From Thelonectria olida (taxonomy: Eukaryota > Ascomycota > Sordariomycetes > Hypocreales > Nectriaceae), in assembly GCA_020736575.1 (NCBI GenBank), contig JAGPYM010000011.1, positions 310,001 through 374,000 of the forward strand: a DNA stretch of 64,000 nt, read 5' to 3'. The notes beneath the pieces were generated by a model. It saw only the letters and a list, made by a program, of their open reading frames with translations. It ran no database searches and had not been told where the DNA came from. Shown in pieces: positions 25,201-35,542 of this stretch. How positions within the stretch are numbered: the stretch's first letter is position 1; every line of letters begins with the position of its first letter. Both the position numbers and the translations under genes were made by a program.

Positions 25201-27469
25201 CATTCGCACCGTTGTACAGCGAAACGCCTCGGTGGCACAGCGCAGCAGAGCCCAGAGGGCGACAACGCTTGCTTGCATTGTGAGTTGGCTCTTGGAGTTG
25301 CGCTGAGCCGGGACGGCAGGACAAGGGCTGGGTCGCCGAGTGTAACGGTGGCTGTTTAGTCACCGGAGCTATAGACAGGGGAGAGCAAATGCAAGATGAC
25401 ATGACGGGAGGGAGACATAACATCACACGCGGATTGTGCTTGTTGACTGGCAGCCACTGGACAGTTGAAGAAGGGCTGTCAATTTGCCACCAAGATACGG
25501 ATAGAGGCTCGGAGATTCTGGGTGGGAAGGGATCCTGTTGAATCTGGAGGATTTTCATCCAGGTCCGAGAATTGGGTGTCTTCATTTAAAGGGGTTCGCG
25601 GCCAATCATGCTTCCTCCCGGGTCCGTGGAACGAGAGAAGAAACGAGGGTGATGCAGCAAAAGCTTCCTTCTGGACGGACCTGAGCTCGAGAGGGGGGGG
25701 GGGCACGATGGCTTTCGGAGACCAGGGTGGCCTGGTGGCACGAAGGGAATTTCCTCCGGGACGGAGACGGATGATGGACATGAGATCCCAGCAAGCTCGT
25801 CGATCCCATGGCAGGCGACGGGGAGGGGGAGGGAGAGGCCAAGTGCCGTTGTATTTGCAGGATTGGAACCGACGCGATGGACATGCGAAGCAAGATTCTA
25901 GAAAGGATGAGAAACGCCAATCTTGGGGTAGAGATGTAATACACATGTTCAACATCTAACGGCGCCGTCTCTCATCCTTTCGCATAGACGCCGCTGTTGC
26001 CTCCTCCTCCGGGGGCCCGGGCTTCGGCGACGGAGGTGCGCACGGGACGGACACGGTTCTTTCGGGGGGACAGGAAACGAACTGACACTGGCTGCGTCGT
26101 TTGGGGTTGCAATTAAGCATGCTCGTAACAGCGCATGAAGGAAGGAACCACGGCATGAAGTAGATTAATGTGTAAATGAGGAGTTCTCTCTCTGTCCCGC
26201 TCTCTCAGCTCTGGCTGTCCCCTCATCACAATTCATTCACTGTGATGCAATTGCAACGTCGAAATATAGCCCAGCAACCAAGATTAGTCTCTCGATTAGC
26301 GTTGGGACGTTCGTTGACTTTGATTGAGGGCTTGAAGCTACCTCATAACTAATCTTACGTCTTCATAGAAAAAAAAACAAAACGAAAAAAGGAACTTATT
26401 CGGCTTCAATTAAACACGCAACTCGACACAACCAGTCAAATGTCACCATCGCCCATGGCTTCACGGATGCTTCTGCTCATTGCCGATGTTCCTCGTCCCG
26501 GGGGTCCCCCTGGAGCCTCCTCTAATCAAAATGGGCCTAAAGCTTGGACAATCGCGGCTTAGACGGACGCTGGGAGGGACAGGGATCTGCTGGACTATGA
26601 ATAGTTACTCGGAGCGAGCAGAGCTTCGCTGTGACGAGACATGTCACTGTGTTAGCAAAAGACTAGGGCCCCTACTATTGACCAGGATATGCGACGCGTC
26701 GCCAACGGCCGCCACCGTCGGCCACAGTTTCATCCCAACGAGGACAGACCAAAATAGGCCGGGGAATCGTCTCTCGTCCTCTGATCAACAGTCTCAGCGT
26801 CTCTGACAGCATAACATAACATGTCGGCCACGGCTGGCAGGCCCATCCATCGGGCGTCTTATGGCCTATGATCTATCTGGCCCGGCTGACAGAAAGACAG
26901 AAGGGACTATCCCATAGCCACCCCGGTCTGGCACGTTTCAAACATATGGCCTGCTTATTCCCTTTTCGGGCAAACCTCCATCTTCGCTGCTCAGTGTTAC
27001 TTCTCAATCTCCCCAAGGCTTCCCGAGCCAAAGAGGACTTCCCACCAAAGAGACCCCCCCGGCTCCCCGACGTCCCGGTAACTTCTTGGGAATGGATTTG
27101 AGTGCCATGTTTCTCTCGCGAGTGTGAGGGTAGGACCCAAAAGGTGGGCGGGCTCTGCGCGAGGGAGGGCTGTGCGCTGCAAGCCAACATGGGAAGACCT
27201 TGATTGCTACAGAGAACTCTCTCGTGGGACTTCTTCCTCTCTCTCCCTCGCTCTCTCTTTTTGACTTCTTGCTCGTCACGTCCCTTTGCTGGTCTTCATT
27301 CTTTTTCTTTTCGCAGACGTGATTTTCTCATCCCTCCCCCAGCCGCTGGCCTTGGCTGGAGTTCACTCGTTTGACACGACGTCTTGATTCCCCTCGTTTC
27401 AACTTCGTCCCAGCCCAGCCTGACTCCGATCCTTTTGGGCGACTAGACAGCCTCGCATTACGGCCGAAA

Positions 27470-27489
27470 CTTGCTTGCTTGCTTGCTTG
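27470..27489 (+). repeat. (CTTG)5 microsatellite
   Basis: Five perfect CTTG units lie in the presumed leader or promoter of the DUF3433 gene. Confidence 0.9.
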
Positions 27490-27791
27490 CTTTCTCCCCG
27501 GTGACGGAGTAAAAAAAAGGAAACCTGTTTTTTTTCGCTCATTATTTTCAACCGTTGTCCCCGAAACCCCCGCATAACCAGTTGTTCAAGTAGACTCGAA
27601 GAACAAAACAAAGAAGGAAAGAAATACGTACGTACGTGATGGCGCCGTAAACTGAGCTGTACGGCTGCCAGAAGATAACGACAATTCGATTCACCATGGT
27701 CCCAAAGCGACACTGCGAAACGACGAGTCGATGTCGACGATACACCCTGTGATTAACACACCAACTCCTCCCCCCCTCTCCAGCACATTTC

Positions 27792-27815
27792 CCTCCTCCT
27801 CCTCCTCCTCCTCCT
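27792..27815 (+). repeat. (CCT)8 microsatellite
   Basis: Eight CCT units end 28 bases before the start codon at 27844. The C/T tract then continues to CCCCTAG directly before GCCATGG, which looks like a 3' splice site and hints at an intron in the leader. Confidence 0.85.
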
Positions 27816-27843
27816 TACCCCCCTTCTCTCTCTCCCCTAGGCC

Positions 27844-30800
27844 ATGGACCCGGCCGCGGGGAGAACTCACATCCCGCCTCCCGGGATCAAGCGGCCCGTC
27901 GACTCCTACCACCGCCAGCTCCATGAGACCCACGGCGTGCAGATCGTGCCGCCGTCCGACGACAACACCGGCTCCGGCACCGGTGGCGACCGGTCCTCGG
28001 GCCTGCAACCCCGAAGAGACTCGTGGCGGGACCGCATCGCCTCTTCCAGCTACGGCGCCGCCTCGCCCTTTAGCCATGTCGCCTCCTTCTTCGACTCGGA
28101 GCGTCTGGCCCGCTCCGCCGTGCAGTCCGAGGGGACATATACTGCTCAGGGTCCGAATAGGATGCGATGGCCCTTTCTCGGGAGCATCAGGTCTCAGCGC
28201 TCGTCTCCCGCGTCGCCGACTTCTCCGCCGCAAGCACAAGGGCTCGGCTCCGATGCTGGCGACCAACCAAACGAGATCAAGCTTCCGTGGCGTCCCTTGT
28301 TTCTGCACCGCCGGATCCTGCTCATATTCGCCGTTCTGTTCGCTGCGTTGATTGGCGGCCTCGAAGCCGTGCTCGCGATATCCGGCCAAAACGACGGCCT
28401 TCGAAAGGCGGACCAGGTATCGAGGTTCGTCTGGCAATACGGCGTGGTCCTGGTCTTTGTTGTTGTAGCCGCCTTCTGGGCGAGAGTCGAACATCAAGCT
28501 GCGACAGCGGCGCCGTGGATGCGCATGATTAACGCCCCGACGGAAATCGACAAGTCGTTGCTGCTCGACTACGTGTCTAAATTTCCGCCGTGGGCTATGA
28601 TAACAGCTGCGAAGAACAGGGACTGGCTGGTTGCGAGCGTCTTCGCTGTTGGATTGCTGCTGAAGTTTGTCATCATCTTCTCCACGGCCCTGATCACGCC
28701 TCTGGTGGTTATGGCTGCGAACCACGATGCGAAGATTACCGTCGAGGCCCAGTTCTCGCAGAGTAACACGGGATTACAGAACGTGGGATCTCTGCCCTAT
28801 TTCGCCATGGTTGGACTGCAGGAGAATAACATGAGCTTCCCCAACGGCGTGGCGGCTCGCGCTGCGTATCTCCCCTTTTCGAGCGACGGCGACGACTTGG
28901 CCACGTTGAATGCGACGGTGGAGGGATTCTCGGGCGGCATGGACTGCGAGACGGCCACGCTGACCCTCAACAGGGTACGATATGTGCAGGGCAATATCCG
29001 GATCAACATAACGGCAGAGACGAGCAATTGCACGACGAACCAGGCGATTTTGGGCACCCGATTTCTCACAGTCAGTAACACAACCTTGCCACGACAGTTT
29101 CTAGTGTTTCAGAACGGAAGCTGTGACGGATCCTCGAGCGCGGATGATCAAAGGATAGTCGTCATGGCGGGAACCGTGGACTTGGACCTGGCCGCTATTA
29201 GGAAAGCAAAGCAGAAGTCTTCGACAGCGACGATCAACGCCCAACTTTTAAACTCGACAGCCTTGATATGCTCGCCGAAATACGTAATCACCAGAATGGA
29301 CGTATCTAAAGATCCGCAGGACCTCATCTCGATACGCGCAGCCGGCGGTGCGGAAAACACGACGCTTGGCGGCGTCCATCCTTGGGACATCGCGCAGGCC
29401 CATTTCGACTCTTACGCCAGCTACGAGGCGATCGATGACCAGTCTTTTGCGAGTGTAGACCGGTTCTACCAAGAGGAGGCTGTGTTCCACGCCAACAAAC
29501 CCATCGACGCTGCTCTCGCCATGCGCGCAAAGGAGTCAGGATCGCCACCGACATTGGCGTCATTGGAGGACGCCTCGACGCTGAAGCAACTCGCCGAGGA
29601 CTATTTCGAACAGTACACGGCTTTGGTTGCAAGATACTCGATGATGGATGCGGCCCTGACGTCTTCGACTGCGACTTCAACTTCCATTCAACGCCGGCTT
29701 ATCGCTCGGTCACCGCCAACCCACCTCATGGCCGCACTCCTCGCCATCTGTCTCATCATAACCGTCGTCGCAGTATTTCTAACGCCAAAGGAAGGTTTCC
29801 TGCCTCGCGACCCCAGCGCAATCGTCGACATGGCTGCGGTCATCGCTCACAGCCACCCTCTGGTAGAGTGTCTCCGAGGCATGGGCGCCGCAAGCGAGGA
29901 GGCCATCAGAGTGAGACTGGGCGGCTCTGCATACACGACCGGCGCCGAGGGCCACGAGAAGCTGGGCGATCCTAATCTGGGATACTTCCACATCTTTGGC
30001 GGCAAGGAACCGCCTCGCAACGCCATTGCAAGACGCGCTGCGACGACGCGCTGGCGCCAGCCCGTTGTCTACCATGGCCTTATCCGCATTCTGTATATCC
30101 TCATCCTGGCCAGCGTCATTATCGGGTTCGAGGTGTCGCTGCGCACGTCGGAGCGGTTCGACGGCTTGAGAACGCTGGTTAACGACGATGCGTACATTGC
30201 GTGGACAGCGGTGCCAGCGCTGATACTGCTCTGCGTGGCCTCGTACATGAGCGAGGTCGACTGGTGGACGCGCATAACAGCCCCTTTCGGCCGTCTTCGC
30301 AGACTGGGCGAGTACCGCGACACGATTGGACTCAACCTGATCGACGCGACCAGGTCGCTTGCTCTGTGGCGGGCCTTGAGAATCGGCGAGCTGGCAGCTG
30401 TTTCGACCATTACCGGAGCGTCTCTGGCGGCCCTGTTTACCGTGGCTTCGGCGGCCCTGTTTGAGCCCGTCTCGATGGATACCAGCACGGGTGTTGTCCT
30501 GCGCACCAGAGACTTCTTCGCGAACAGCCTCGCATCGTCTTCTGAGGACCCGGTCTGCACGAGCTGCACGAATGACACCCTCGCGGCGTCGATGATACTT
30601 GCTGGAGATGCCCCCTATCCGGCATTCACCTTTGAAGACCTCAACTTGCCGTCCGTCAGCATAGACGGCCAAGGCTCTCTCGACGACAAGTCCAACATTT
30701 CAGCCACGCTCACGGCCATTCGGCCACGCATGGAATGCCGATTGTATCTTGCCAACGAGATATCGACCAACATTACGCTCAAGACCAGCAACAACGTCGT

Positions 30801-32433
30801 GAACCCGCTCCGCATCGACCTCAACGGGGAGACGTGCAGGGGTGGCGGGAGCAGGAGCAGCAGCAATGCCATCATTTCCACGGCCAAGGCAGCGGCGCTG
30901 CGAGACGGCCCCCAGGGCGACAACGGCACCTTCTTTGGAGTTGCCCAGAGCAAGGCGAACTCGTCGTCGCAGTGCTCGGACTGGATGTACGTCTGGGGGC
31001 GGCTGGCCGACGCAGACAGCGACGACATCTCAGTCAGCAGCATCAATGCCCTGGCTTGCAACGAGACGATTGACGCGGTCGAGACGGACGTCAACTTGTA
31101 CGGAGCAAACTTGCGTATCGACTCGTCAGATCCGCCGGCGCCAGACGAGTTGTCTGTCCGAGGCACGTCGGTGGCTATCCCAGATCTCGACTATTCCTCG
31201 CTCGTCAACGTCACGCACACGGGTCTCCTGGACGCCTTCTTCGCAACGCTGAACGCCTCGCAGCTCGCCGTGTCCGAAGCCGCTCTCGGGGGCTCGACGG
31301 CTGCGGCGGCGGGCGAGGTCCGGTCGGCCATCCTCGGGCAGCACGGCATCATCCGCGCGCAGTCGCTGAACTTCAAGGTCCGGCGCCACTTGTCTTCGGC
31401 TGGGACGTTCCCCAGCGTCAACGGACAGAACATCGTGAGCGGCGTCGACCCGTCTGCGTCTGTCTCCGAGGCGGTGCCGTTTGTGAATGCAAACTCCATG
31501 TCGCTGCGCATTCGGCTGGAGCAGAACGTCGTGGCCACGCGCATTCTGCAGGGCATTGTCGGCGCTGTGCTGCTTTTTCACTTGATAGCGTGGATGTTTA
31601 CGCGCAGGAACAAACTGCCTCGAGCACCTACGACGATTGCATCCGTGGCCGCGCTCCTCGTCGACGGCAACCTGTTGAGGATCCTGCCGCGCGGGGCGCA
31701 GTGGCAGCCGGGGCCCGAAGTCGAACAGGCTCTGGGCGAGAGCGAGCTGGCAGAGCGGTACGGCATGGACTGGACGACGTCGCGGATCCGCAAGGGGAGG
31801 GACGGGAGCCGGATCAAGATCGAGGGCGGCACGTTTGGCATCCGGGCTTATGCGCCGGGAGAATGGGGAGAGCAGGAGGAGCTGGAGATGAAGCCGATGC
31901 GGCCTTCGGGCAGACCGCCGGAGAGACGCCCGCATGGGAGATCCGTGGGCATGTCGCAGGACGCGAGGCCGGTGCAAAAGCCGCTGCCCACGCATGAACG
32001 GCGGGGCACCATGAAGCCCCTGCCTCCCCCTCGGATCACGGTGGACAGATCGGAGGTGCCGCGCGAGTATCTGGAAAGCCGGCCATCGGAACAACAACAG
32101 CAGCAAGAACAGCCACGGTCGCAGCCGACGGTAGCACGAAGACCGTCGCAGCAATCGTCCATCGAGAGGATGACGAATCTACTGAGGAGACCCAGAGAGC
32201 AGCGATCTCGAGACAGCGGCCTCTTTGAGCGTCTGGGCATGGTCCGCCGCGGCACAGGAACGATCAGCTCTGACAGCATCCAGCGACACTCGGTCCTGGT
32301 TGGCGAGGACCAGCAGGACCAGAGCCAAGACCAGAGCCAGAGCCAGAGCCAGAGCCAGGACCGCACACAGCGAGAGTCGACGCAGACGTCGGACGGAACG
32401 AAGGAGGTCGTCAAGGTGTGGTGGGCGGCCTGA
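27844..32433 (+). CDS. Large DUF3433 multi-pass membrane protein
   Basis: One uninterrupted frame encodes 1529 residues. A disordered Ser/Pro-rich N-terminus (1-145) precedes a first DUF3433-like unit (about 149-250), starting WRPLFLHRRILLIF, with membrane helices. A second unit (about 737-840) starts WRQPVVYHGLIRILYI. Between and after them are long predicted extracytosolic regions with many N-glycosylation sequons such as NATV, NITA, NGS and NVT. Further membrane segments occur near 700-720, 855-875 and 1224-1250. The cytosolic tail is rich in Pro, Arg and Gln, and includes a DQSQ/SQSQ run near residues 1490-1510. DUF3433 proteins are common in filamentous ascomycetes, and no function is established that I know of. 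Absence of introns over 4.6 kb fits the family. Confidence 0.88.
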   Translation: MDPAAGRTHIPPPGIKRPVDSYHRQLHETHGVQIVPPSDDNTGSGTGGDRSSGLQPRRDSWRDRIASSSYGAASPFSHVASFFDSERLARSAVQSEGTYTAQGPNRMRWPFLGSIRSQRSSPASPTSPPQAQGLGSDAGDQPNEIKLPWRPLFLHRRILLIFAVLFAALIGGLEAVLAISGQNDGLRKADQVSRFVWQYGVVLVFVVVAAFWARVEHQAATAAPWMRMINAPTEIDKSLLLDYVSKFPPWAMITAAKNRDWLVASVFAVGLLLKFVIIFSTALITPLVVMAANHDAKITVEAQFSQSNTGLQNVGSLPYFAMVGLQENNMSFPNGVAARAAYLPFSSDGDDLATLNATVEGFSGGMDCETATLTLNRVRYVQGNIRINITAETSNCTTNQAILGTRFLTVSNTTLPRQFLVFQNGSCDGSSSADDQRIVVMAGTVDLDLAAIRKAKQKSSTATINAQLLNSTALICSPKYVITRMDVSKDPQDLISIRAAGGAENTTLGGVHPWDIAQAHFDSYASYEAIDDQSFASVDRFYQEEAVFHANKPIDAALAMRAKESGSPPTLASLEDASTLKQLAEDYFEQYTALVARYSMMDAALTSSTATSTSIQRRLIARSPPTHLMAALLAICLIITVVAVFLTPKEGFLPRDPSAIVDMAAVIAHSHPLVECLRGMGAASEEAIRVRLGGSAYTTGAEGHEKLGDPNLGYFHIFGGKEPPRNAIARRAATTRWRQPVVYHGLIRILYILILASVIIGFEVSLRTSERFDGLRTLVNDDAYIAWTAVPALILLCVASYMSEVDWWTRITAPFGRLRRLGEYRDTIGLNLIDATRSLALWRALRIGELAAVSTITGASLAALFTVASAALFEPVSMDTSTGVVLRTRDFFANSLASSSEDPVCTSCTNDTLAASMILAGDAPYPAFTFEDLNLPSVSIDGQGSLDDKSNISATLTAIRPRMECRLYLANEISTNITLKTSNNVVNPLRIDLNGETCRGGGSRSSSNAIISTAKAAALRDGPQGDNGTFFGVAQSKANSSSQCSDWMYVWGRLADADSDDISVSSINALACNETIDAVETDVNLYGANLRIDSSDPPAPDELSVRGTSVAIPDLDYSSLVNVTHTGLLDAFFATLNASQLAVSEAALGGSTAAAAGEVRSAILGQHGIIRAQSLNFKVRRHLSSAGTFPSVNGQNIVSGVDPSASVSEAVPFVNANSMSLRIRLEQNVVATRILQGIVGAVLLFHLIAWMFTRRNKLPRAPTTIASVAALLVDGNLLRILPRGAQWQPGPEVEQALGESELAERYGMDWTTSRIRKGRDGSRIKIEGGTFGIRAYAPGEWGEQEELEMKPMRPSGRPPERRPHGRSVGMSQDARPVQKPLPTHERRGTMKPLPPPRITVDRSEVPREYLESRPSEQQQQQEQPRSQPTVARRPSQQSSIERMTNLLRRPREQRSRDSGLFERLGMVRRGTGTISSDSIQRHSVLVGEDQQDQSQDQSQSQSQSQDRTQRESTQTSDGTKEVVKVWWAA

Positions 32434-35400
32434 TGAAGCAGCAGCCTCAAGTAATTGTGAGGGAACAAAGTAATGAATGAGGCGCACAAAAACACTCTCA
32501 ACAGAAAGAACAAGCCAAGCAGCTTGTAATAGTTCTTTTTCTTTTTTTCTTTCTCCCGTATCATATTTGGATTTGTTTTGCTTTGCTGTTTTGCAACAAA
32601 ACGGCATATTATACCAGGCGGAGTTTCTTTGGATTTTGATGCCAAAATGCTTGGTGTTTATGGGAAACCCAGGAATTAAAGGACAGACGTGTGCCGCTAC
32701 TAGAGAGGCATGACTTCTTTTTGAAACGATCTTCTATGTACATGTTATGCAGCAATGTAGAGAAATGTGGTAATAGCTATTGTTTCATGATAGGACATTG
32801 GCTCGTCCATCTTCTGAGCTCGCCCAGTCTCTCTCTACAAGGTGAATGAGATAGATGTCTTTGGGGTTCTACAAGTAGCAGCTGGAGGTAGGTAGGCCGG
32901 ACTGCTTGTTTCACGACGAGTAATTGGATCCGTGGCATTCGGTGCAATATCACTTCACTCGGATCCCGTATGAGGAGGCGTTCTCCCCTGGCAGTTGCAA
33001 TACTGTGCCTGTCTGTGTGCGCTTTGAATGTGCGACGTATAGCTTAAGATTGAATCGCATATATGCGAAGATTGACTTGGTCTCATCTCGACCTGCCAAT
33101 TCTTGTCTGTCCGTGGTAGCCTGACTCTTCCGATCCGTCTCGGCCAAGTCAACTTGTCTTGCGGTTAGCAATACTATTACAGCTTCCTGTCCGTCTCGCT
33201 TGACCAAATAAAAGGCCGAGACGAAGACGAAACTTCAACTTGCGTTCACCAAAGCGGTCCGTAACATATCGTCGCTAGAAGGACCACAATCTCTCGAGCC
33301 ACGGCCCTGCAACTGAGTTAACGAGGCTATGAATAGATACCCGATGAAGAAGTCATAAATAATCCTCAACTGGGATATTTAAGAGTACTTTTGCGTTCAT
33401 GCAAGTAACCCTGAACGTGAATAACGCAGCATGCAGCATGCAGCCTGATAAGGAAGCAAGCCATGCGGGTTCTTGGGATCTGTAGAGTAACTATTCGTGA
33501 TGCAAAAGCTGCCGGACGCCCCGTATGCATGTCTTCCTCGGTGACGCGGGGGCCCGAAATGCGAGATGATGGCTTGACATATGCAGCAAGCCATAGAATG
33601 GCAAACGGCGCCATCTTAGTGGCCAGGCGCAGGCACTTTTGACGAGTATTCTGGGCTGGCTGGCCAGCTGTTTGAAAGAAAGGAAGGGAAAGAAGGTCTG
33701 TGAGGAGGGAAATGATGGAAGTTGGTCGGCACTAAGTAGGTTTGAAGGCCCTCTTTTAGATGCTTAATCTATCGTGAGTATCTTACATCCTAAACGACCT
33801 GTTACCATTGCGCTTCGCCCTTCGGCTGACACGGGATGAGTTGGACATTCGGGTTCACGAAACTCCGCTCAGGAACCACTACATGAGTGTATCGAGATGG
33901 GGTGAACTGGCCACGATGGAGCTCAGAGAACATGTCTTTGACGAGTGATACTCGGAAACAATAGACATTAGTCAAGTGAGATGACCAAGATCTTCAACCG
34001 AAGTACGACAGAGGCTTGCCTCATTAACACTTGGTCATGCCCTCGAAGCAGCCTCCAGATGACAACATGTTCGATTGTGGTGAGACTAGGCAAGAAAGAC
34101 GGAACCAGAGTTATTAATTACAAACTACCGACTTCAGCAAGAGATGAGATTTTGATGGGATGATGGACGTTCTATGCCTTCAAACAAGGGGCAAGCTGTA
34201 CCAATCATCCACCATGGACACATGGACTAGCTCACGCCTTAGAACACAGCCAGAACCATGTTCCGAGTCAAACTGCCATGCCTTTCCCTCGCAGACGGCA
34301 TGGATTACGACCAGGGTGCGACGTGACTGCAGCAGTGCCACACTCCCCTCTGCAGGTCAGATCCCTCACGCCAGGGTACCTTGAACCTCGCATGCTCCAA
34401 GCCCATCAGCAGTCTCCCGAGATCAGAGAGCTGGAGCCAGTTAATTTCTTGCGGGGGAACAAGGGGTGGCGTCCAGAGACATGGCGGTTCGGGTAAGCGG
34501 GCGAACCGACTCTTTCACGTCGTCGTCGCACAGTCAGAAACACGACGTCTTCGACAGCAGGTTTCTGGACGACACATGGCGCCCGCGAGGAAGAACTATT
34601 GGCGCAACATGATCGGAATGGAAACGCTGACGAGAGGCGACGGACATCGCCCCCCTTTAGCTAGAGCTATAGATACAAAAGAGCCTACTCGTAAGCCGCC
34701 ACAGATGTCGTGCGTCAAATTGCCTGCATATCAACCCGGGGAGTCGGGGACGCTTTGGAGGCGGTTCAATGCACCGTGTAATGCCGGGTATGGCTTTGAT
34801 TCAGATTAATTGGCGGCGTGGACTCCATCTCATCCGCATCTGCATGTCTCTCGTGTATCCCTGCTTGTCTCTAGGCTGCCACCCGCGTGGCTCCTGCAAG
34901 TCTTGTTGAAGAAGAGACAAAGGAAGAGGCGGCCTCCTTCGTCTGGAGCTGTCGTGCGTTTCGTGTCAGAATCCCATCTCTCCCAGATGCACGGCTGACG
35001 AAGCTGCGGACGCACACGAGGTTCTCTGAGAGACAGTCTCGGCTCCGTTGCGAGACAGAGATCGGTCCCAGGGCGTACAGACGCAGACAAGCTTCAGATT
35101 GCGAACGAAAGAGGCATCCCCGGGAGACGAACGAGGCTCGGTTATTGCAGGTGTCGTTCGTCTTCTTGGCCTCGACTTGGTTGCCGGCCCTATCGCTTGT
35201 GCTGCCTTGTCCGACCGTGGGGCGTTTGTCGTGCCTGCGAGCCTGAATCTTCTTCAGTCGGATCGAGGCAAATTGCTTGCGAAGGAGTAGAAGTAGGCTT
35301 CCCCACGCAATGGTCTTAGATATTCGTCGCCAGGGCCGCTGTTGAACTTGACAGGCCGCGGCAGAACTTTCCAATTACACCATCGAGCTTTTCTTTCGTC

Positions 35401-35542
35401 TTCGCCTTTGCACGTCCAGCTGGAGTACACTCGTCGAGCTTGATACGAATAGATCACACCCGGACCTCTGTCAGAGGAGGCACCGGCGCGGACAACCGTG
35501 GCTGCCTTCCAGCCCTCACGGAGGAGCATCATCGGGCCTGGT
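32434..35542. other. Intergenic region upstream of the first Zn2Cys6 gene
   Basis: This 3.1 kb stretch begins with T-rich 3' flanking sequence of the DUF3433 gene and ends with the promoter of the Zn2Cys6 gene. A small GCATGCAGCATGCAGC-type duplication lies near 33427-33442. Open frames up to 167 codons around 34.4-35.4 kb overlap on both strands and have no recognisable domain. Confidence 0.5.

Larger units (their letters stand above)
22298..27843. other. Large intergenic region without a supported gene
   Basis: This is the widest gap, 5.5 kb. Near 22450-22510 it is AT-rich, probably the 3' end of the preceding transcript. A run of 11 G lies at 25693-25703. Near 27230-27840 the strand turns C/T-rich as the promoter and leader of the DUF3433 gene, with short tandem repeats. 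Open frames of 154-169 codons overlap one another on opposite strands and show no family features. Confidence 0.5.

Noticed and set aside
25465..25959. Opposing frames of 164 and 158 codons open on both strands
   Set aside because: Mirror open frames in GC-rich DNA; neither has family features or splice support.
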